From NCBI GenBank assembly GCA_019752015.1, contig JAIEMQ010000053.1, positions 1-39,515 on the forward strand: DNA of 39,515 nucleotides. The letters run 5' to 3'. Positions 8,395 to 16,819 of this stretch are shown here, one piece after another; position 1 is the first letter of the stretch; every line of letters starts with the position of its first letter. A model generated the notes under the pieces. It worked only from the letters and a program-made list of their open reading frames with translations, ran no database searches and was not told where the DNA came from. Both the position numbers and the translations under genes were made by a program. The stretch comes from Cyanobacteriota bacterium. Its GTDB lineage: Bacteria > Acidobacteriota > Vicinamibacteria > Vicinamibacterales > UBA2999.

Positions 8395-10122
8395 ATGAAC
8401 CGACAGGTTTTTCGCTACCTCGTGCCCTACAAGCGGCGCCTGATTCTGGTTCTGGCGATCAGCCTGATCAGCACAGCGACGACGCTGGTCATTCCGTACC
8501 TCTCGAAGGATCTGATCGATCACGCGTTGATTGGACGCGATCTCGAGGCGCTGCGCCGCATGGTCTACTGGTTCATCGGGCTCGGCATCCTTGGATTCAT
8601 CCTGAACGTGACGAGCGGCCTCCGCTATACGCGGGTGTCGGCGGAGATCCTTTTCGACATGCGGCTGTCGCTGTATGCGCACTTGCAGCGGCTGTCGCCG
8701 CGCTTCTACGCGCGTACCCGACTCGGCGACATCGTGTCGCGTCTGAATAACGACATCAGCGAGATTCAGCGCGTCGCCGCCGAAGCGGCCCTCGCCTGGG
8801 TCGGCAACGTCCTCTTCCTGATCGGCAGCCTGGTGATGATGGTCTGGCTCGACTGGCGGCTGGCGCTGATCGCGCTGGCGCCGCTCCCCATCAGCCTCAT
8901 CGCGCTCGCGTATTACCGCCGCCGTCTCGAAAGCCGCATTGCCGATCTGCGCCAGCGCAGCGCCGACATCGGCAGCTTTCTGATCGAAACGCTGCAGGCG
9001 ACTTCGCTCGTCGTCGCGTCGAACGCGCAGCAGCGAGAGCAGGACCGCTTTCGCGGCCTCAACGGCGCGTTCATCGAGTCATTGATGCGCATGCAGCGCG
9101 TCACGTATTTCGCGGGAGGCCTGCCGGGAACCGTATTGTCCATCGGCTCCGCGATCGCGTTCTTCTACGGCGGCCTCCGCGTGATCGAAGGTACGCTCAC
9201 GCTGGGGACGATGGGCGCGTTCCTCGCGTATCAGATGCGCGTGTTTGCTCCCGCCCAGGCGTTGATGGGACTGTGGGCGAGCCTGGCCACCGCAAAGGTG
9301 TCGTGGACGCGCGTGCTGGAAATCCTCGACGCGAAGATCGATGTCGTGCAGGCCGCCGCTGCGAAGGCAATCGAAAATCCGCAGGGCGAGATTCAGTTCG
9401 AAGCGGTGTCACTCGGCACCGATCGGCAATCGCGAGTGCTCGACGAGGTGTCGTTCACCGCGCGGCCGGGACAGATCGTCGCGCTCGTCGGCGGCAGCGG
9501 CGTCGGCAAATCGACGATCGCGTATCTGGCGGCGCGACTGCTCGATCCGGACACCGGAGTGGTCCGCTTCGACGGACAGGATGTTCGGGCGCTGACGCTG
9601 GAGAGCGTGCGCAGGCATGTCGTGCTCGTCGAGCAGGAGCCGACGCTCCTTCACGCCACCGTTGAGGAGAACATCCGCTACGTCCGCCCGTCGGCCACCG
9701 CGGACGATGTCAGGAAGGCGGCGCAGGCCGCGGGCATCTCGCAGTTCATCGACGCCCTGCCCCAGGGCTACGCGACGATCGTCGGCGAACGTGGATTGGC
9801 GGTGTCGGCGGGAGAGCGGCAGCGCATTGCGCTGGCGCGCGCGTTCCTCGCGGACCCGGCGGTGCTCGTGATGGATGAGCCGACGGCGGCGCTCGACGCG
9901 ATCGCGCAGCGCCAGATCATCGAAGGCTCGCGCGTGGTGATGCGTGGACGCACCACCTTGTTGATCACTCATCGGCGCGAAGTCGCGATGGCGGCGGATC
10001 ATGTCGTGGTCCTCGACGGCGCGCGCGTTGTCGGTCAGGGCAGTCCGCGCGAGCTGGCCGCGCGGTCGGCGGCCTTCGCGAGGTTGTTCGAGATTGATCG
10101 CGCCGCCGGCGTCACCGGATGA
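8395..10122 (+). CDS. qhpF: ABC exporter (half-transporter) of the qhp cluster
   Basis: 575 residues, inner membrane. An N-terminal six-helix exporter domain (about 1-310) is fused to an ATPase. Visible motifs: Walker A GGSGVGKST (366-374), signature VSAGERQ (470-476, a variant of LSGGQ), Walker B VLVMDEP (490-496) and switch His in LLITHRRE. In qhp operons QhpF is the exporter proposed to carry the cross-linked gamma subunit to the periplasm, since QhpC has no Sec signal. It overlaps qhpE by ATGA, which supports the assignment; alone it would be called only a multidrug/lipid-type exporter. The start has a fair Shine-Dalgarno (CAGGGAC). Confidence 0.87.
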   Translation: MNRQVFRYLVPYKRRLILVLAISLISTATTLVIPYLSKDLIDHALIGRDLEALRRMVYWFIGLGILGFILNVTSGLRYTRVSAEILFDMRLSLYAHLQRLSPRFYARTRLGDIVSRLNNDISEIQRVAAEAALAWVGNVLFLIGSLVMMVWLDWRLALIALAPLPISLIALAYYRRRLESRIADLRQRSADIGSFLIETLQATSLVVASNAQQREQDRFRGLNGAFIESLMRMQRVTYFAGGLPGTVLSIGSAIAFFYGGLRVIEGTLTLGTMGAFLAYQMRVFAPAQALMGLWASLATAKVSWTRVLEILDAKIDVVQAAAAKAIENPQGEIQFEAVSLGTDRQSRVLDEVSFTARPGQIVALVGGSGVGKSTIAYLAARLLDPDTGVVRFDGQDVRALTLESVRRHVVLVEQEPTLLHATVEENIRYVRPSATADDVRKAAQAAGISQFIDALPQGYATIVGERGLAVSAGERQRIALARAFLADPAVLVMDEPTAALDAIAQRQIIEGSRVVMRGRTTLLITHRREVAMAADHVVVLDGARVVGQGSPRELAARSAAFARLFEIDRAAGVTG

Positions 10123-10793
10123 TTCGTATCGCGGTGATCGACAGCGGCGTCCATGCATCGCATCCGCACGTCGGCGGCGTCAGCGGCGGCATCGGCATCG
10201 ACGAGCACGGAACTCTGCACCCCGACTACGTCGATCGGCTCGGCCATGGCACCGCGGTCGCGGCGGCGATTCGAGAGAAGGCGCCGAACGCCGAGCTGTT
10301 CGCGATCAAACTGTTCGATCGCGAGCTGGCCGCGACCGGCAAATCACTGGTGGCGGCGTGCGAATACGCGCTCACGCTGCCGGCTCACATCGTCAATCTC
10401 AGCCTCGGGACGAAGAATCCGGAACATGAACCCGCGCTGCGCGACATCACGGCTCGCCTGAAGCAGTTCAAAACGATCGTGATTGCCGCAGGTGAACAGG
10501 GCGGTGTCCGGTGGCTGCCGGGATCGCTGCCCGGCGTGTGGAGCGTCACGCTCGACTGGACGGTGCCGCGCGACACGATGCAGATCGAGCGCTTGAATCA
10601 ACACGGCGGATCGTTTCGCGCTTCGGGATTGCCGCGGCCGATTCCGGGCGTGCCGCCGGAGAAAAATCTGAAGGGATTGAGTTTCGCGGTCGCGAATGTG
10701 ACGGGAATTGTTGCGAGGCTGCTCGCGGACGATCCGGCGGGCGATCCCACAGCCGTCGTCACGCGAGCATTCGAGCGAGGCCGCCGAAATTAG
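10119..10793 (+). CDS. qhpE: Subtilisin-like leader protease of the qhp cluster
   Basis: 224 residues without a signal peptide or propeptide, so cytoplasmic. Seen: the S8 catalytic triad as D8 (AVIDSGV), H43 (LGHGTAV) and S188 (GLSFAVA). Known QhpE removes the leader of QhpC after cross-linking. The short length, near 220 residues, fits QhpE rather than secreted subtilases. Odd: the position that aligns with the oxyanion-hole Asn of subtilisin (AAGN) reads AAGE here (E126). The ATG overlaps the qhpF stop. Its own stop overlaps the stop of the opposite-strand permease by 4 bp. Confidence 0.88.
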   Translation: MIRIAVIDSGVHASHPHVGGVSGGIGIDEHGTLHPDYVDRLGHGTAVAAAIREKAPNAELFAIKLFDRELAATGKSLVAACEYALTLPAHIVNLSLGTKNPEHEPALRDITARLKQFKTIVIAAGEQGGVRWLPGSLPGVWSVTLDWTVPRDTMQIERLNQHGGSFRASGLPRPIPGVPPEKNLKGLSFAVANVTGIVARLLADDPAGDPTAVVTRAFERGRRN

Positions 10794-13258
10794 TCTCGGC
10801 GAAGTGCAGCGAGTGGATCCAGCCGCGTCGCGCGCTTCGCCGGAACGAAGCAGGCAATGCTCGCGACCACGGCCAGCAGCACCGCGATGCCGCCGATCGT
10901 GATCGGATCGCCCGCCTGGTTCTGAATCAGCAGTTGCGTCCGCGAGAACAGCGTGCCGACGCCGAACGCGCCGACGATGCCGAGCGTCAACCCGATGCCC
11001 AGCTGAATCATCGAGCGGCGCAGGAACAGCCAGGCCACTTCATTGCCTTGCGCGCCGAGCGCCATACGCACACCGATCTCCTGGGTGCGCTGCGACACCG
11101 CGTACGCCGTGACCGCATAGAGTCCGACGGCCGACAATACCAGCGCGATCAGCGCGAAGATCGCGAACATGGTGCCGAATACCCGGAACGGCCATCGCGA
11201 CGCGGCCAGCTGCGCGTCGACAGTGCGGATGTTGAACAACGGCAGATCCGCGTCGATGGCGCGCACTTCCTCGCGCAGGATGGGCGTCATCGCGTTCGGA
11301 TCGCCGGCGCTGCGCACGAGCAGGTTCATGAAGCCGCGCGGGTCGAGCCGGAAGGGCAGGTAGGCGATCGGATCCGGATCGGGCAGCTGAAAATCACGCT
11401 GACGGAGATTCGGCACGATGCCGGCGATTGTCGCGGTCAGCGACAGCGGGATGCCGCCCTGCGGCGGGGCGCCGCCCTGTAGATCGATCGATAGCGTAAT
11501 GCGGCGGCCGAGCGGATCTTCGTTCGGGAAGTGCAATGCGACAAATCGCTGATTGACGATCGCGACCGGCTCGCGGCCGGTCATGCCGTCTTCGTCGGTG
11601 AACTCGCGTCCGCGCTGCAGCGATAGGCCGATCGTCTTGAAATACCGCGGATCGACGGTGAGCATGGTGACGTTCGGCGCCTGCTGCCCCTGGTTGAGCG
11701 GCTTGCCCTCGATCTCGAGCTTGCGCAGGAATCCGCCCTGCAGCGGAATGTTGCTCGTGACGGTGACGTTCTCGATCTTCGGGTTCGACTTCAGCCGCTC
11801 CTGGAGACGCTCGTAGAAGGCGAGCCGCTGCTCGAGCGACGGGTACTTGCGATCGGGCAACGCGAGCGTGGTGGTGAGCAGCTTCGACGTGTCGATGCCG
11901 AGGTCGAGCCGATACATAGTGAGGAAGTTCCGCATCATGAAGCCGGCGCCGGCGAGCAGGACGACCGTCAGCACGAGCTCCGCCACCATCAACACGCCGG
12001 TCATGCGCCGGGCGCGTACACCGGCGGTGCCGCTGCGGCCGCCCTCTTTCAGGATTTCGTTCACGTCGGCCTTTGACGCATGCAGGGCCGGGGCCAGGCC
12101 GAAGATGATGCCGGTGCCCAGGCACACCAGCGCAAAGAACCCGATCACGTTCGCGTCCATCGTGAACTGGATCCAGTAGGGGCGGCCCAGCGCCGGATCG
12201 CCAGTGGCACGATCGAACAGCCGGATGCCGGCCGCCGCGATGCCAATGCCGCCGAGGCCGGCGATGATCGACAGCAGCACGCTTTCCAGCAGCAGCTGAC
12301 GAACGATCCGCCACCGCGATGCGCCCAGGGAGACGCGCACGGAAATTTCGCGCGCGCGATTCGTCGCCCTCGACAGCAGCAGGTTGGCGACGTTGGCGCA
12401 GGCGATCAGCAAGACGAACGCGACCGCGCCCATCAGCGAGAGGAACACCACGCGAATCGGTCCGCCGTTCTGTTGTTCATTGAACGTCTGCACGCGCGCC
12501 TGGATGTCCTTGTTCGTCTCGGGGTTCTCCTCCTCGATCTTTCTCGAGATATTGATCAGCTCGGCCTGGCCCTGCGCGCGGGTGACGCCCGGCGCAAGGT
12601 GTCCAAACGTCTGCAGCGGACGCGCGTTGCGCTTTTGTTCCATCAACCCGGTCATCTGATGGAGCGGCAGCCAGACGTCGGTGTTGAAGGGGAAGCGGAC
12701 ACCTTCGTCCATCACGCCGATGATCGTCGACGGGTTGTCGTTGATTCGCACCGTCCTGCCGATCACGCCGGGATTCTTGCCGTAGCGATTGACCCACACG
12801 GTGTGCCCGATCAAGGCGACCGACGGCGCGCCGGGCTTGTCGTCGTCCGGGACGAAGTCGCGGCCGATCACCGGCCGCATGCCGAGCGCCCCGAACGTGT
12901 TGGCCGACATGAACGCGCCGTTGAAACGCTCGGGCGGCTGGCCCTCGTCGCTGACATTCGCGACCGTGCCGCTGTAGGCGCCGAACGCATCGAACGCCCT
13001 GGTGTTCTCGCGCCAGTCGCGGTAATCGAGGTACGAGACGCCGCGGCCCTGGCTGCGCGTCCGATCGAAGGAATCGATCGCCATGGTTCGATCGGGGTCG
13101 GCAATCGGCAAGCCTCGAATCAACACCGCGTTCACGAAGGTGAACACCGTGGCGGTGACGCCGATTCCAAGGGCGAGGGCGACCGCCGCCACCAGCGAGA
13201 ACCATTTGTCCTTCAGCAGCAGGCGACCGGCAAATCGCAAATCTTCCCAAAGACCCAT
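10790..13258 (-). CDS. ADOP-type ABC permease (MacB periplasmic core plus FtsX domains)
   Basis: 822 residues. Architecture seen: an N-terminal cytoplasmic stretch (MGLWEDLRFAGRLLLKD), TM1, a MacB-like periplasmic core (GVSYLDYRDWRE, FGALGMRPVIGRDF), three TM helices of an FtsX domain near the middle, a second core domain and a second FtsX block near the C-terminus (QRTQEIGVRMALGA, ending LDPLAALRRD). This duplicated permease without a fused or adjacent ATPase is typical of the acidobacterial 'orphan' permeases. The substrate cannot be told. The ATG at 13258 has a strong Shine-Dalgarno (GAGGAG) on the minus strand. It converges on and overlaps qhpE by 4 bp. Confidence 0.9.
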   Translation of the reverse strand: MGLWEDLRFAGRLLLKDKWFSLVAAVALALGIGVTATVFTFVNAVLIRGLPIADPDRTMAIDSFDRTRSQGRGVSYLDYRDWRENTRAFDAFGAYSGTVANVSDEGQPPERFNGAFMSANTFGALGMRPVIGRDFVPDDDKPGAPSVALIGHTVWVNRYGKNPGVIGRTVRINDNPSTIIGVMDEGVRFPFNTDVWLPLHQMTGLMEQKRNARPLQTFGHLAPGVTRAQGQAELINISRKIEEENPETNKDIQARVQTFNEQQNGGPIRVVFLSLMGAVAFVLLIACANVANLLLSRATNRAREISVRVSLGASRWRIVRQLLLESVLLSIIAGLGGIGIAAAGIRLFDRATGDPALGRPYWIQFTMDANVIGFFALVCLGTGIIFGLAPALHASKADVNEILKEGGRSGTAGVRARRMTGVLMVAELVLTVVLLAGAGFMMRNFLTMYRLDLGIDTSKLLTTTLALPDRKYPSLEQRLAFYERLQERLKSNPKIENVTVTSNIPLQGGFLRKLEIEGKPLNQGQQAPNVTMLTVDPRYFKTIGLSLQRGREFTDEDGMTGREPVAIVNQRFVALHFPNEDPLGRRITLSIDLQGGAPPQGGIPLSLTATIAGIVPNLRQRDFQLPDPDPIAYLPFRLDPRGFMNLLVRSAGDPNAMTPILREEVRAIDADLPLFNIRTVDAQLAASRWPFRVFGTMFAIFALIALVLSAVGLYAVTAYAVSQRTQEIGVRMALGAQGNEVAWLFLRRSMIQLGIGLTLGIVGAFGVGTLFSRTQLLIQNQAGDPITIGGIAVLLAVVASIACFVPAKRATRLDPLAALRRD

Positions 13259-13329
13259 GGATTCTCCTCGTAGGCAGTCGTGTGGACTTAGATCCCCTTA
13301 CGCTTCGAAAGTTCCCGAAGTTCCACCTG

Positions 13330-13349
13330 CCCTGAGCGCAGTCGAAGGG
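13330..13349. repeat. Widespread short REP-like motif
   Basis: CCCTGAGCGCAGTCGAAGGG is a short imperfectly palindromic word of a type often seen between genes in many environmental bacteria. It lies 14 bp upstream of the GNAT start. This is the only copy I see in the window. Its function is unknown; recognition is from general familiarity, not from a search. Confidence 0.45.
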
Positions 13350-13363
13350 TTACGATCGTCGCC

Positions 13364-13873
13364 GTGACCATTCGCACCGCCACCGCCGCTGATGCCGCCG
13401 TCATCGCGGACCTGGCCCGGCGCACCTTTTTCGATACCTTCGCGTCGTCGAACGACGCCACTGACATGGCGCTGCACCTGCAGTCCGCGTATGGTGTCGA
13501 TCAACAGACGCGCGAGATCACCGATCGTGACATCACGACGCTGGTGGTCGAGATCGAGGGCCACGCCGTGGCCTATGCGCAGGTGCGCGCCGATCACGTT
13601 CCCGACTGCGTCAAGGACGCCGGCGCCGTCGAGTTGTGGCGCTTTTACGTCGACAAGCAGTGGCACGGACGTGGCATCGCGCAGGCGCTGATGGCGCGTG
13701 TGAGGACCGTGGCGCAGGAGCGTGGCGCGAAGACGCTCTGGCTCGGGGTGTGGGAGCGCAACGATCGCGCGCGTGCCTTCTACACGAAATCTGGTTTCAC
13801 GGACGTCGGCGAACACATATTCTTGTTCGGCACCGATCCGCAAACCGATCGGGTCATGGTGACGAGCATATGA
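13364..13873 (+). CDS. GNAT-family N-acetyltransferase
   Basis: 169 residues with a complete GNAT fold: N-terminal TIRTATAADAAVIADLARR, the acetyl-CoA-binding loop KQWHGRGIAQALM and the C-terminal ERNDRARAFYTKSGFTDVG. It transfers an acetyl group from acetyl-CoA to an amine; the acceptor cannot be predicted. The start is GTG at 13364. The stop overlaps the M28 peptidase start (ATGA), so the two are probably co-translated. Confidence 0.9.
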   Translation: MTIRTATAADAAVIADLARRTFFDTFASSNDATDMALHLQSAYGVDQQTREITDRDITTLVVEIEGHAVAYAQVRADHVPDCVKDAGAVELWRFYVDKQWHGRGIAQALMARVRTVAQERGAKTLWLGVWERNDRARAFYTKSGFTDVGEHIFLFGTDPQTDRVMVTSI

Positions 13874-14862
13874 AGACCAGACGCATCATCGGCCTGAGCA
13901 TTGTCGCGACCGGCGTCATCTGGTTCCAGGTCGCGGGCCGCTTCGAGGCGCGGCGCATCGATCAACAGCGTGAAGCGCGGCCGGTGTTGCAGACGCAGCC
14001 GGCCGGCTTGCGAATCGACAGCGAGCGGCTGATGGCGGCGGTGACCACGCTGGCGGATCCAAAATGGGAAGGGCGCGCGGCCGGATCGCCGGGCGGCATT
14101 GCCGCGCGCACGTGGCTCGTCGATCGCTTCAAGGCGCTCGGGCTGCATCCGGTAGCTGGCGGCTACGTGCATCCGTTCACCTACACGCGCATGACGATGA
14201 GCGGACCGCAGCAGGGCGCCGGCGCGAACGTGCTCGGGATGTGCCTCGGCACGGATACGACGTTGCCTTACTTCGTCGTGTCGGCTCACTACGATCACCT
14301 CGGCGTCCGTGACGGCCGGATTTATCCCGGCGCCGACGACGACGCATCGGGCGTGGCGGTGATCCTGGAGATCGCCGCGTTCTGCCAGAAGACACCGTTC
14401 CGCCGGTCGATCGTGTTCGCCGCATTCGATGCCGAAGAGCGCGGCCTGCAAGGCGCGAGAGTGTTTGTCGAGAAGAGTGTGTTTCCCCGGGATCGGATCG
14501 CGTTGAACGTGAATCTCGACATGGTCAGCCGCAACGACAAGCGCGAGATTTTCATCGCCGGCACGTATCACTATCCGGATTTGAAGAAGCCGCTCGAAGA
14601 AGTCGCCAAACGCGCGCCGATTACGGTGTTGTTCGGTCACGACAAGCCCGTAGCAATCGCCGGCGGCGTCGAGGACTGGACCAATCAGTCCGATCACGGC
14701 CCGTTCCACGCCGCGAAGATCCCGTTCGTGTATTTCGGCGTCGAAGATCACGCCGATTACCACAAGCCGACCGACACCGCCGACAAGATCAACCGCGGCT
14801 TCTTCGTCGACGTGGCGGAGACCATCCTGGATGCCGTCCTCTCCCTCGATCGAGCGCGGTAG
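13870..14862 (+). CDS. M28-family zinc aminopeptidase, membrane-anchored or secreted
   Basis: 330 residues. An N-terminal hydrophobic segment (IIGLSIVATGVIWFQVAG) acts as signal anchor, placing the enzyme outside the inner membrane. The di-zinc ligands of M28 peptidases are visible: H140 in SAHYDH, the Asp of GADDDASG (about 157), E189/E190 in FDAEERG, D217 in NLDMVS and a C-terminal His in DYHKPTD. It would release amino acids from peptides. The ATG at 13870 overlaps the GNAT stop. The RAYT element begins 12 bp after its stop codon. Confidence 0.92.
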   Translation: MKTRRIIGLSIVATGVIWFQVAGRFEARRIDQQREARPVLQTQPAGLRIDSERLMAAVTTLADPKWEGRAAGSPGGIAARTWLVDRFKALGLHPVAGGYVHPFTYTRMTMSGPQQGAGANVLGMCLGTDTTLPYFVVSAHYDHLGVRDGRIYPGADDDASGVAVILEIAAFCQKTPFRRSIVFAAFDAEERGLQGARVFVEKSVFPRDRIALNVNLDMVSRNDKREIFIAGTYHYPDLKKPLEEVAKRAPITVLFGHDKPVAIAGGVEDWTNQSDHGPFHAAKIPFVYFGVEDHADYHKPTDTADKINRGFFVDVAETILDAVLSLDRAR

Positions 14863-14874
14863 CTGCTAACTGGA

Positions 14875-16021
14875 CACCAGGTGCTGAAATTGAGCACTTT
14901 GCTTGCTAAGCAACAGGTGCTGAAATCACGCGTTTTGCGGCGTCAGGGGTAGTTGTGGCGGAGTCAGCGTCGGCGATCATCTGATCCTGGCGCGCGATCG
15001 CGCCAGGAGTCGCGTAATGGTTGTCGGATGCACCGCAAGGCAACGAGCGATCTCGGCGAGCATGTATCCATAAACAACATGCGCTCGTCGGACGGCGGTC
15101 GCGCGCTCGTCCCGCGTCACCCACGTTAGAAGCTGCCTCAAATCCGGCCGCGCTAATGCCTTGTAAGCTCGTGGGATTTCCGAAAGATACATAGTCATGC
15201 CGATCAGCTCTCTGACTCGGGCAGAGGTGCGCCTGTCCGCAAGAACAAATTGATTGCCGTCGAAAGGTACGTCGGGCAGTCTCTTCACGAGTTCGGCGAA
15301 CATCCTGCGGGATTCGTCCACCGTTGCTGCAGGGAATGCTCGTTCGACCCACGATGGATTGAAGAAGGGCTCGGGCTCGCACAGTCCTTGCGCGGCCGCA
15401 TAGCTGCTCCATTGCCATAGCTCAGGTTCCGCGACCATTCGTGCTTCGACCGGATTCCTCGCCACATAGGCGAGCGCCGCCCGCAGATACGTCGTGTCGT
15501 CAATGACGATGGCCTTGTAGGGTCCTTCGAACAGGTGTCCTTTCCACTTGTGCCGGGCGTTGAAGTATTTCGCGAAGTCGCCGTTTACCGCTTTCATGAA
15601 CCGCGCGATGTTGCCGCGAGGCGTCTCCAGCACGATGTGATAGTGGGTGTGTTGCAGGGTGTACCCGCCGCAGTCGACGTGGTATCGCTCGGCCGCGCCT
15701 CTGACGATGTTCAACCAAACCCGCCGGTCCCGGTGGTCTTCATAAATGCGACATTTGCGGTTGCCCCGAGACATCACGTGATACACCGCGCCACAAAACT
15801 GGATTCTCTTGCCTGTTGCCATGCCTCGATCACCTTCAAGGCAGAGGCCGACAGCATTTTGGCGAAAACGGGCCTGATTGCCGCGAACGTCCTTCCTGAT
15901 GCGGCAGTTCCTGCGATCGCTCGGCGCGAACAATGTCGCAGTTCGTGCTCGGGCGCAGGGAGACACGTTTGGAGCGCACCTCGCCCTAAACATGCAGAAT
16001 GCTAAAATTCAGCACCTGGTG
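14875..16021. mobile_element. RAYT element with REP-like inverted ends
   Basis: The transposase gene at 14977-15822 is flanked by CACCAGGTGCTGAA (14875-14888) and its exact reverse complement (16008-16021); the similarity extends further inward with mismatches. A second, direct copy of the core (ACAGGTGCTGAAAT) lies at 14913-14926. Each end can fold into a small hairpin (GTGCT, loop GAAATTG, AGCAC), the typical REP shape processed by RAYT enzymes. Total length is about 1.15 kb. No target-site duplication is evident. Confidence 0.75.
14977..15822 (-). CDS. REP-associated tyrosine transposase (RAYT, TnpA_REP-like)
   Basis: 281 residues. It belongs to the HUH single-strand endonuclease superfamily (Y1 transposases): HUH residues in HTHYHIVLE (H60 and H62) and a likely catalytic tyrosine Y119 in ALAYVARNPVEA; the N-terminus FCGAVYHVMSRGNRK is typical. 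A C-terminal helix-turn-helix (AEIARCLAVHPTTITRLLA) may recognise DNA. RAYTs cut and move REP hairpins, and matching hairpins flank the gene. I start at the ATG at 15822; the frame stays open another 171 nt upstream, but that stretch shows no family similarity. Confidence 0.9.
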   Translation of the reverse strand: MATGKRIQFCGAVYHVMSRGNRKCRIYEDHRDRRVWLNIVRGAAERYHVDCGGYTLQHTHYHIVLETPRGNIARFMKAVNGDFAKYFNARHKWKGHLFEGPYKAIVIDDTTYLRAALAYVARNPVEARMVAEPELWQWSSYAAAQGLCEPEPFFNPSWVERAFPAATVDESRRMFAELVKRLPDVPFDGNQFVLADRRTSARVRELIGMTMYLSEIPRAYKALARPDLRQLLTWVTRDERATAVRRAHVVYGYMLAEIARCLAVHPTTITRLLARSRARIR

Positions 16022-16024
16022 CCT

Positions 16025-16684
16025 ATGCAGCAGCTGTTCGAGGCGATCAAGGCGGGCAAGGTCGATGAAGTCAACGAGCTCGTCGCCAAGAATCCTTCGT
16101 TGAAGGATGCTCGCGACGCCAGCGGAGCGTCAGCGCTTCTCGTCGCTGCTTACAACATGAAACCCGACGTTGTGAATGCGCTGCTCGCGAAAGGTGCGAC
16201 CGTCGATATTTTCGAAGCCAGCGTGCTCGGCAAGGTCGATCGCATCCAGGAGCTTCTGAAGGGCAACCCCGCGCGAGCGACGGAATATGCACCCGATGGT
16301 TTCACGCCGGTGGCGCTCGCCGCGTTCTTCGGCCAGCCCGCTGCCGTGAAGGCCTTGATCGCAGCCGGCGCCGATGTGAACGCGGCGGCGAAGAACGGAC
16401 TGAAGGTCGCGGCGCTGCATGCCGCCGTCGCCGGCGGCAAGCTCGAGATCGTGAAAGCGGTGCTCGAAGCGGGCGCAAATGCGAACGCGCAGCAACAAGC
16501 GGGCTTCCGGCCGATCCACGAAGCCGGCACCAAGGCGAACCGCGCGCTCGCCGAGTTGCTACTCACCCACGGCGCTGACCCAACCCTGACGTCCGACGAC
16601 GGCAAGAGCGCAATCGATCTCGCGCGCGAAAAAGGCCACGCTGAATTCGCCGACTGGCTCGCAACACAGCGACCCACCCGCTGA
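16025..16684 (+). CDS. Ankyrin-repeat protein
   Basis: 219 residues built of about six ankyrin repeats (for example SALLVAAYNMKPDVVNALLA, DGFTPVALAAFFGQPAAVKA, PIHEAGTKANRALAELLLTH). No signal peptide, so probably a cytoplasmic protein-binding scaffold; the partner is unknown. The ATG at 16025 is chosen because the repeats begin immediately (QLFEAIKAGKVDEVNELV). The frame is open upstream into the RAYT element. The right inverted end of that element stops 3 bp before this ATG, so the native ribosome-binding site seems to have been replaced, and no Shine-Dalgarno is visible. Confidence 0.88.
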   Translation: MQQLFEAIKAGKVDEVNELVAKNPSLKDARDASGASALLVAAYNMKPDVVNALLAKGATVDIFEASVLGKVDRIQELLKGNPARATEYAPDGFTPVALAAFFGQPAAVKALIAAGADVNAAAKNGLKVAALHAAVAGGKLEIVKAVLEAGANANAQQQAGFRPIHEAGTKANRALAELLLTHGADPTLTSDDGKSAIDLAREKGHAEFADWLATQRPTR

Positions 16685-16690
16685 AACACG

Positions 16691-16805
16691 ATCCACCGAT
16701 TAACACCGATTAACACCGATTCGAGGTTGCGCGTCGCGTAGCGACGCAGCGCGCAACCGCATCTTTGTGCGCGGGCCATTCGTGTAATCGGCGTAATCGG
16801 TGGAT
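16691..16805. repeat. Long inverted repeat between convergent genes
   Basis: Three 10-nt units CACCGATTAA (16694 onward, last one variant) are followed by an inner hairpin (GCGTCGC, loop GTA, GCGACGC, inside a longer GGTTGCGC/GCGCAACC stem) and then by the near reverse complement of the outer array (GTGTAATCGGCGTAATCGG at 16782-16800, then TGGAT). The whole can fold into one long cruciform. It lies between the 3' ends of the ankyrin gene (+) and the glycosyltransferase (-), and may serve as a two-way terminator. A related outer word (AATCTGTG, twice) follows at 16811-16827. Confidence 0.7.
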
Positions 16806-16819
16806 GAAAAAATCTGTGC

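Noticed and set aside
2736-10793. Recent horizontal transfer of qhp inferred from lack of phased arrays
   Set aside because: Most qhp genes overlap and leave no room for arrays, and the one real spacer (qhpG-qhpA) does carry an array-like island, so the argument fails.
15823-15993. N-terminal extension of the RAYT gene
   Set aside because: The family N-terminus begins at the ATG at 15822; the extension has no similarity and reads into the element's terminal region.
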